Below, piece by piece: positions 6,074 to 10,375 of a stretch of 10,375 nt of DNA. The notes under the pieces are model-generated. The model was not told the origin of the DNA, did not search any database, and saw only the letters and a list, made by a program, of their open reading frames with translations. The stretch is from Chloroflexota bacterium. Its GTDB lineage: Bacteria > Chloroflexota > Anaerolineae > Anaerolineales > UBA4823. Location: positions 1 through 10,375 of the forward strand of contig JAAZNS010000174.1 of assembly GCA_012798185.1 (NCBI GenBank), in the 5' to 3' direction. How positions within the stretch are numbered: position 1 is the first letter of the stretch; the number at the start of each line of letters is the position of its first letter. The position numbers and the translations under genes are program-made.

Positions 6074-8383
6074 ATGACCTTCAAATTAGATATCACCCAA
6101 GAAGAATTGCCGATTTTCCAAGCAGAAGCGGACGAACAACTTCAGATTCTCGAAGAAGGTTTGGTTCGATTAGAAAAATCCGAGAGTAGTCCCGAGCTGG
6201 TGCAAACATTGTTCCGTGCGGCGCATACCCTTAAAGGATCATCCGGCATGATCGGACATAAAAGCATGGTCGAATTGACTCATGCGCTCGAAACCGTTCT
6301 GGATGGTTTTCGAAAAGGCACCCTGAATTTAACCTCAGATTTAATCGATGTATGCCTCGATTCGGTGGATGATTTACGCAGGATGTGTGATGAAGTACAG
6401 GCAGGCGAAGCGACCGAAATCGATAACCGTATTCTGGTCGAACGTTTTTCACGCGCCTCCATTGAAGCAAAAACCGACTCCCAGCCGCCTGCCGATCCTC
6501 CGCCGCCTGCAAAAAAAGAGACTGCACCAACCACAGCGAAAACCAAACCCAAGGCTGCTGAAAGCACGCCAAAATCCAATGGAAAACCAGGCAGAAAGCC
6601 AAAAGAAAAAGCAACGGCAGATAAATCTAAAGAAATGACGATTAAAGCGCTCATTTCATCAAATTCTATCGCTTCGGCTGCGCGCGCTTTACAACTCATG
6701 CTCGCCTTGCAGGATCTTGGCAAAGTAAAATCGATGAAACCTTCCCAGGAAGAAATCGAAAGCGCAGCACCGGTATCCGAATTCACCGCAACGATAGTTC
6801 CTGCTAAATCATTAGATGATATTAAGAAATCGTTATTCGCAATTTCCGAATTAGACAAGATCATCATCGATGATGAAGAAATCGACTTTTCTGCTCCTAA
6901 AGAAGAAACACCGCTAGAACAACCTGAAACCAGTGAACCAAAGACAGCCCGCAAGCCAGTTGGTGAGATTTTGGTTGGGAAAGGGATTATTACCCAGGAA
7001 CAGTTAGCTCAGGCGCTGGAAAATCAAAAAAACGCCGGCCCTGCAGCGACTCTTGGGCAAACCCTGGTTTCGATGGGTTTGGTGACTCAGGAATTATTAG
7101 ATGTAGCAATTGAAGAACAAAAAGAACTTCAAAAAGCAGCTGCACCAACTCCTGCAGCAGATACCGGAAAAGCACAGGTTCATGCCGCAGAAAAAACCGT
7201 GCGCACCAGTGTCGAACGGCTTGATAAGCTGATGAACCTGGTGGGTGAGCTGATTACAGATAGAAACCGTATCTATCAGATCAGGCGCGAATTCGAAGCG
7301 CGCTACAAAGGGGATCCACGCGTGGAAGTATTATCCGAAACCGTAACTCATATTGGCAGGATAACCGATAATTTACAAGCTGAAGTTATGGGTATTCGGA
7401 TGCTCCCCGTGTCGAATGTGTTCAATAAATTTCCGAGATTAGTGCGCGATCTTTCCAAAAAAGCCGGAAAAGAAATCGATTTGGTCATGCGCGGTGAAGA
7501 TACCGAGCTGGATAGATCAGTCATCGAAGAGATCAGCGATCCGCTTATTCATCTCCTGCGCAATTCGGTAGACCATGGCATCGAGACACCTCAGGAACGC
7601 CGGGAAGCCGGTAAACCAGAACGCGGCATTATCTTACTGACCGCCCGGCATGAACAAGGCCGCATTATTATCACCGTCGAAGACAACGGCAGAGGCATTG
7701 ATGTGGAACGGGTGAAAGCCAAAGCAGTTGAACGAAATATTTTATCCAAAGCAGAGGCAGATGCCCTCCCCGATAATGAAGCGGTTGACCTTATTTTCCT
7801 TTCCGGTTTATCCACTGCCAAGACTATCAGCGATGTATCGGGACGGGGTGTGGGCATGGATATCGTTCGCAATAACATCGAGCGGTTGAATGGCTCGATT
7901 ATCGTCGATACCTGGCCCGGAAAAGGCACTCAATTCCAATTGGTATTGCCGCTAACCCTAGCTATCGTACCGACCCTCCTGGTAGCGGTGGGCGATTCAA
8001 CTTATGCCATACCTTTGGTGACTGTCACAGAAACTTTACGCATCAAACATGAGGATATTCAAACAGTCAATAGCCGGCCGGTTATTTTATTGCGTGACCA
8101 TGTACTGCCGGTGATCAGGATGGAAGAAGTTTTCAATATTAATTCCCGCACCAATGGCGGAGCTGAAGCGCAAAACTCATACGTGGTGGTGGTGCGCTCA
8201 GGAAAAACTCAGGTAGGGTTGATTGTCGATAAATTAATCGGTGAACAGGAAGTCGTCGTGAAATCCTTGAGCACAGTCATTGGTGAAATTTCTGGCATTT
8301 CCAGCGCGGCAATCTTAGGCGATGGACAGGTTACCCTGATCGTCGATGTTCAAAGTTTATTCAAACTGGTTTCAGTTCGTTAG
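6074..8383 (+). CDS. cheA: Chemotaxis histidine kinase CheA with an extra MshEN-like domain
   Basis: A 769-residue cytoplasmic kinase that phosphorylates CheY and CheB in response to receptors. P1 (Hpt) spans about 5-105, with phospho-acceptor His51 in AAHTLKGSSG. A Pro/Lys/Ala-rich linker follows (about 133-187). P2, the response-regulator docking domain of the Thermotoga type, is at about 187-270. A two-motif MshEN/GspE-N-like segment spans about 291-352. P3 dimerisation is at about 373-440. The P4 ATPase (about 441-627) has its N box HLLRNSVDHGIE (493-504), G1 DNGRGID (537-543), G2 GRGVGMD (590-596) and GKGT (616-619). The CheW-like P5 spans about 628-767. All catalytic motifs are intact. 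It leads cheC, cheD, cheY and cheB with short gaps, so it is probably the first gene of the operon. The inserted domain is the oddity. Confidence 0.96.
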   Translation: MTFKLDITQEELPIFQAEADEQLQILEEGLVRLEKSESSPELVQTLFRAAHTLKGSSGMIGHKSMVELTHALETVLDGFRKGTLNLTSDLIDVCLDSVDDLRRMCDEVQAGEATEIDNRILVERFSRASIEAKTDSQPPADPPPPAKKETAPTTAKTKPKAAESTPKSNGKPGRKPKEKATADKSKEMTIKALISSNSIASAARALQLMLALQDLGKVKSMKPSQEEIESAAPVSEFTATIVPAKSLDDIKKSLFAISELDKIIIDDEEIDFSAPKEETPLEQPETSEPKTARKPVGEILVGKGIITQEQLAQALENQKNAGPAATLGQTLVSMGLVTQELLDVAIEEQKELQKAAAPTPAADTGKAQVHAAEKTVRTSVERLDKLMNLVGELITDRNRIYQIRREFEARYKGDPRVEVLSETVTHIGRITDNLQAEVMGIRMLPVSNVFNKFPRLVRDLSKKAGKEIDLVMRGEDTELDRSVIEEISDPLIHLLRNSVDHGIETPQERREAGKPERGIILLTARHEQGRIIITVEDNGRGIDVERVKAKAVERNILSKAEADALPDNEAVDLIFLSGLSTAKTISDVSGRGVGMDIVRNNIERLNGSIIVDTWPGKGTQFQLVLPLTLAIVPTLLVAVGDSTYAIPLVTVTETLRIKHEDIQTVNSRPVILLRDHVLPVIRMEEVFNINSRTNGGAEAQNSYVVVVRSGKTQVGLIVDKLIGEQEVVVKSLSTVIGEISGISSAAILGDGQVTLIVDVQSLFKLVSVR
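6944..7129 (+). other. MshEN/GspE N-terminal-like domain inside CheA (residues about 291-352)
   Basis: Two successive 24-residue units are visible: P295-Q318 and T326-Q349. Each has the pattern xhGxxLxxxGhhTxEx-LxxAhxxQ (VGEILVGKGIITQEQL and LGQTLVSMGLVTQELL at their cores), joined by seven residues. This is the pattern of the N-terminal domain of type II secretion and type IV pilus assembly ATPases, where it can bind cyclic di-GMP. The Arg that begins the consensus motif is Pro in the first copy and Thr in the second, so ligand binding is uncertain. Confidence 0.7.
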
Positions 8384-8422
8384 CACCAATATTTGAGGAA
8401 TTGAGCAAGGAGAATTTTATTT

Positions 8423-9031
8423 ATGAGCGAATCATCCCAAAAATTTGATCAGGAACTCCATTCTTTATTGGTTGTAATGGCAAATGAAGGTATACACAAT
8501 GCAGCTAAAGGAATGTCGGATATGGTGGGAGAATCGCTCAGTGTAGACCAGCCATTGGTAAAAAGGGTACCAATCCGGGAAATACCCAACCTGCTTGGCG
8601 GACCCGAGGCAGAAGCCGTAGGAATTTACTTGCGCGTCGAAGGGCAAATCGGCGGGCAAATGATGCTGGTAGTACCCTATGCCAAAGCTCTCGAATTAGT
8701 GGATCTTATGATGAACGTCCCTGTTGGCACCACCCAGAACTTGGGTGCTATCGAGCGTTCGGCTCTCCAAGAAATGGGCAACCTGACCGGTTCGTTTTTC
8801 CTCAATGCGGTTGCTGCAACAACCGGATTAAATGCCCGGCCATCGCCCCCCGCGGTGATGGTCGATATGATCGGCGCGATTATCGATATTATTCTGGCTA
8901 CCTCAGATAACCTGAGTGAAACAGTTTTAATGCTTCAAGCCAAGTTTTTACGCAATGGACGAGAAGCTGAAGTTGATTTTTGGATCATTCCCGACCGAAA
9001 CACAATTGAAAATATGGTCAAAGGGGAATGA
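8423..9031 (+). CDS. cheC: CheY-phosphate phosphatase CheC
   Basis: A 202-residue CheC/CheX/FliY-family protein that removes phosphate from CheY-P and binds CheD. The family's active-site pattern is D/S-x3-E-x2-N-x22-P, usually present twice. The second copy is complete: Ser113, Glu117, Asn120, Pro143. The first keeps Ser14, Asn21 and Pro44 at exact spacing but has Val18 where Glu is expected, so it is probably weak or inactive. The length fits CheC (about 200 residues) rather than CheX (about 155). AAGGAG (8407-8412) sits 10 bp before the ATG. It lies 39 bp after cheA, and its stop is 6 bp before cheD, the usual partner arrangement. No FliN-like C-terminal domain is present, so it is not FliY. 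Confidence 0.9.
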   Translation: MSESSQKFDQELHSLLVVMANEGIHNAAKGMSDMVGESLSVDQPLVKRVPIREIPNLLGGPEAEAVGIYLRVEGQIGGQMMLVVPYAKALELVDLMMNVPVGTTQNLGAIERSALQEMGNLTGSFFLNAVAATTGLNARPSPPAVMVDMIGAIIDIILATSDNLSETVLMLQAKFLRNGREAEVDFWIIPDRNTIENMVKGE

Positions 9032-9037
9032 ATTTGC

Positions 9038-9523
9038 ATGGATAACATTATTACTGTTGGATTAGGAGAATACGCGGTAAGCAAAGACCCGCTAGATATA
9101 TTGGTAGCCTACGGATTAGGGTCTTGTGTGGGAATTGGCATGTACGATCAAAAAATCCGGCTTGCTGGTTTATTGCACGCTCTCTTACCGGTTCATCCCC
9201 TTGGCTCAGCGGATGAGAATTCGAGGTATGTCGATACCGGTATACAGCTTTTGATTGAAGAAATGATTAAAAAAGGCGCCGATCACTCGCGCTTAGTTGT
9301 CCGTATGGCAGGAGGTGCAAACATGCTGGTAGCTCCTGGCTTTACTGGCTCTTTCAATATCGGCACCCGCAATGTCGAAACCGCTTACACGACCTTGAAT
9401 AAATTGAAATTAACCCTTGCCGGGAAAGAAGTTGGCGGAACCCAAGGCAGAACCGTAAAATTTTACGTGAAAGATGGCAGGATGACAATCCGCAGTATTG
9501 GAAATCAAGAACGAGAAGTATGA
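9038..9523 (+). CDS. cheD: Chemoreceptor glutamine deamidase CheD
   Basis: A 161-residue enzyme that deamidates specific glutamines in methyl-accepting receptors and, in CheC-containing systems, exchanges between receptors and CheC. The catalytic Cys30 lies in GLGSCVG and His47 in GLLHALLP. An AGGANM segment is at 91-96, and NIGTRNVE (107-114) matches the conserved INIGxRNV-type motif. The third residue of the triad, a Thr six positions before the Cys in the Thermotoga protein as I recall it, is Ala24 here. The ATG is 6 bp after the cheC stop, with AAGGGGAA inside the cheC end as ribosome site, so the two genes are probably translated together. The length is normal for the family. Confidence 0.93.
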   Translation: MDNIITVGLGEYAVSKDPLDILVAYGLGSCVGIGMYDQKIRLAGLLHALLPVHPLGSADENSRYVDTGIQLLIEEMIKKGADHSRLVVRMAGGANMLVAPGFTGSFNIGTRNVETAYTTLNKLKLTLAGKEVGGTQGRTVKFYVKDGRMTIRSIGNQEREV

Positions 9524-9559
9524 GTTTTTATTTTGAAAAATATAAAGGAGTGACCAAGG

Positions 9560-9916
9560 ATGGCCAAAATTTTGGTTGTTGACGATGCAGAATTCTTACG
9601 AGTAAGAATTTCAAAAATGCTTAGCGGTGAAGGGCATGATATTCTGGAAGCCGAAAATGGGTTAAAAGCCGTTGAAACCTATAAATCGTCTAAACCCGAC
9701 CTCGTGCTAATGGATATTACGATGCCGGAGATGGATGGATTATCTGCACTGAAGGAAATAAAAAGCTTCGATCCCGCAGCGCGGGTAGTTATGCTCACCG
9801 CTCTCGGACAGGAATCCGTCGTTTTAGAAGCCATAAAAACCGGCGCCCGTGATTTTGTAGTGAAACCCTTCGAAAAAGAAAGAGTGTTGGGTGCAATCGC
9901 TAAGCTGCTTGGATAA
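9560..9916 (+). CDS. cheY: Chemotaxis response regulator CheY
   Basis: A 118-residue single-domain receiver. The acidic pair Asp8-Asp9, phosphorylated Asp52 (in LMDITMP), the switch Thr80 and Lys102 (in VVKPF) are all present, so phosphotransfer from CheA should work. No output domain follows. As a stand-alone receiver in a che operon it most likely carries the signal to a motor (flagellar switch or type IV pilus machinery); the window does not show which. A strong AAAGGAG (9544-9550) lies 9 bp before the ATG. It is 36 bp after cheD and 60 bp before cheB. The intact second CheC site and the P2 domain of CheA are its expected partners. Confidence 0.93.
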   Translation: MAKILVVDDAEFLRVRISKMLSGEGHDILEAENGLKAVETYKSSKPDLVLMDITMPEMDGLSALKEIKSFDPAARVVMLTALGQESVVLEAIKTGARDFVVKPFEKERVLGAIAKLLG

Positions 9917-9976
9917 TCAAACAACTGATCATTCATTTCTTATGGTTCAGTTTTACACGAAAGCAAACCATTATTT

Positions 9977-10375
9977 ATGAAAACATCTCCCGAAACGAAT
10001 GCTCCTGTTCGAATATTAATCGTGGATGATTCGGCGTATATGCGCTTCACAATCGCTAAACGGTTAAGCGAGACGTCCGGATTCCAGGTAGTAGGATCAG
10101 CGCGAGATGGGGTTGAAGCGTTAGAGTTGATTCCAAAATTTAACCCAGACGTGGTGACTCTCGATGTGGAAATGCCCCGTTTAGATGGCTTATCGACATT
10201 AAGAGAAATTATGTCCACCCACCCGCGCCCTACCATCATGGTAAGCAGCCTGACTACCGAAGGCGCCAGAGAAACCGTCCAAGCCCTCACTTGGGGAGCA
10301 GTAGATTTTGTGGCCAAACCCAGCTCCAAAGCCAATATCGATGCGATTATGGATGACCTGGTTACCAAAATCCAA
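9977..10375 (+). CDS. cheB: Protein-glutamate methylesterase CheB, partial (C-terminus off the right edge)
   Basis: The first 133 residues form a receiver domain: Asp17-Asp18, phosphorylated Asp63 in TLDVEMPRLDG, and Lys at the end of DFVAKP. The segments DVVTLDVEMPRLDGL, SSLTTEGARETVQAL and GAVDFVAKPS are typical of CheB rather than CheY. The methylesterase domain that removes methyl groups from receptors, and deamidates them in some species, would follow beyond the window. The ATG at 9977 is the only sensible start before the receiver fold, although no strong Shine-Dalgarno is seen. It may rely on readthrough from cheY 60 bp upstream. A receiver-only protein cannot be excluded from this fragment. 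Confidence 0.9.
   Translation, partial: MKTSPETNAPVRILIVDDSAYMRFTIAKRLSETSGFQVVGSARDGVEALELIPKFNPDVVTLDVEMPRLDGLSTLREIMSTHPRPTIMVSSLTTEGARETVQALTWGAVDFVAKPSSKANIDAIMDDLVTKIQ

Noticed and set aside
5854..6189. 111-codon plus-strand frame starting in the palindromic element and running into cheA
   Set aside because: It starts within the repeat, overlaps the CheA P1 domain in another frame, and has no ribosome site or recognisable similarity.
6584..6604. AT-hook-like GRKPK segment in the CheA linker
   Set aside because: A single short basic match inside a Pro/Lys/Ala-rich flexible linker is expected by composition. There is no reason to infer DNA binding.
6280..6954. 224-codon open frame on the minus strand inside cheA
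   Set aside because: It is antisense to a well-supported cheA reading frame, low-complexity (Ser/Ala/Val-rich), and has no recognisable domain. It looks like a codon-bias shadow of the linker and P2 region.
9940..10368. 142-codon open frame on the minus strand across cheB
   Set aside because: It lies opposite the clear CheB receiver domain and has no motif of its own.

Overview
The window holds two divergently oriented gene blocks, plus a non-coding repeat element inside the right-hand block. The left block (1-4833, minus strand) is a sugar-nucleotide and glycosylation cluster. The right block (5059-10375, plus strand) is a chemotaxis signalling cluster preceded by a peptidoglycan peptidase gene. 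The organism is a bacterium of moderate GC. A CheC/CheD-type chemotaxis set, a GDP-heptose pathway and a short palindromic repeat with the core TGTCA...TGAGCG.AGCGAA (which I associate with Chloroflexota genomes such as Dehalococcoides and Anaerolineae) together suggest Chloroflexota, possibly Anaerolineae. This placement is an inference and has not been tested by a search.

Left block, in transcription order from 4833 down to 1: a TPR-glycosyltransferase fusion, a 97-bp gap, an NAD-dependent sugar epimerase/dehydratase (SDR), hddC (heptose-1-phosphate guanylyltransferase), gmhA (sedoheptulose-7-phosphate isomerase) and hddA (heptose-7-phosphate kinase, cut by the left edge). The last four overlap each other by 4-8 bp, including two ATGA stop/start overlaps, so they are almost certainly one translationally coupled operon. 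Together they make GDP-D-glycero-alpha-D-manno-heptose, and the SDR probably modifies it. The GmhB-type phosphatase step is not in the window. The TPR-glycosyltransferase is a plausible user of a sugar donor, but its acceptor is unknown.

The 225-bp divergent spacer (4834-5058) carries a 12-bp inverted repeat with one mismatch. An M23 (LytM-like) peptidase with an unusual Met/Ser-rich N-terminus follows. Its stop is followed by a 310-bp gap. The first half of that gap is a roughly 137-bp nested palindrome ending in a T-run (a MITE/REP-like element that could also act as a terminator). The second half is a probable leader for the chemotaxis operon and contains a perfect 12-bp palindrome.

The chemotaxis operon reads cheA, cheC, cheD, cheY and cheB (cut by the right edge). 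CheA makes phosphate for CheY and CheB. CheC is a CheY-P phosphatase. CheD is a receptor deamidase that pairs with CheC. CheB is the receptor methylesterase. No cheW, cheR or receptor gene is visible here. The most unusual item is CheA: between its CheY-binding P2 domain and its dimerisation domain it carries a two-motif segment resembling the MshEN/GspE N-terminal domain of type IV pilus and type II secretion ATPases, a fold known to bind cyclic di-GMP in some proteins.
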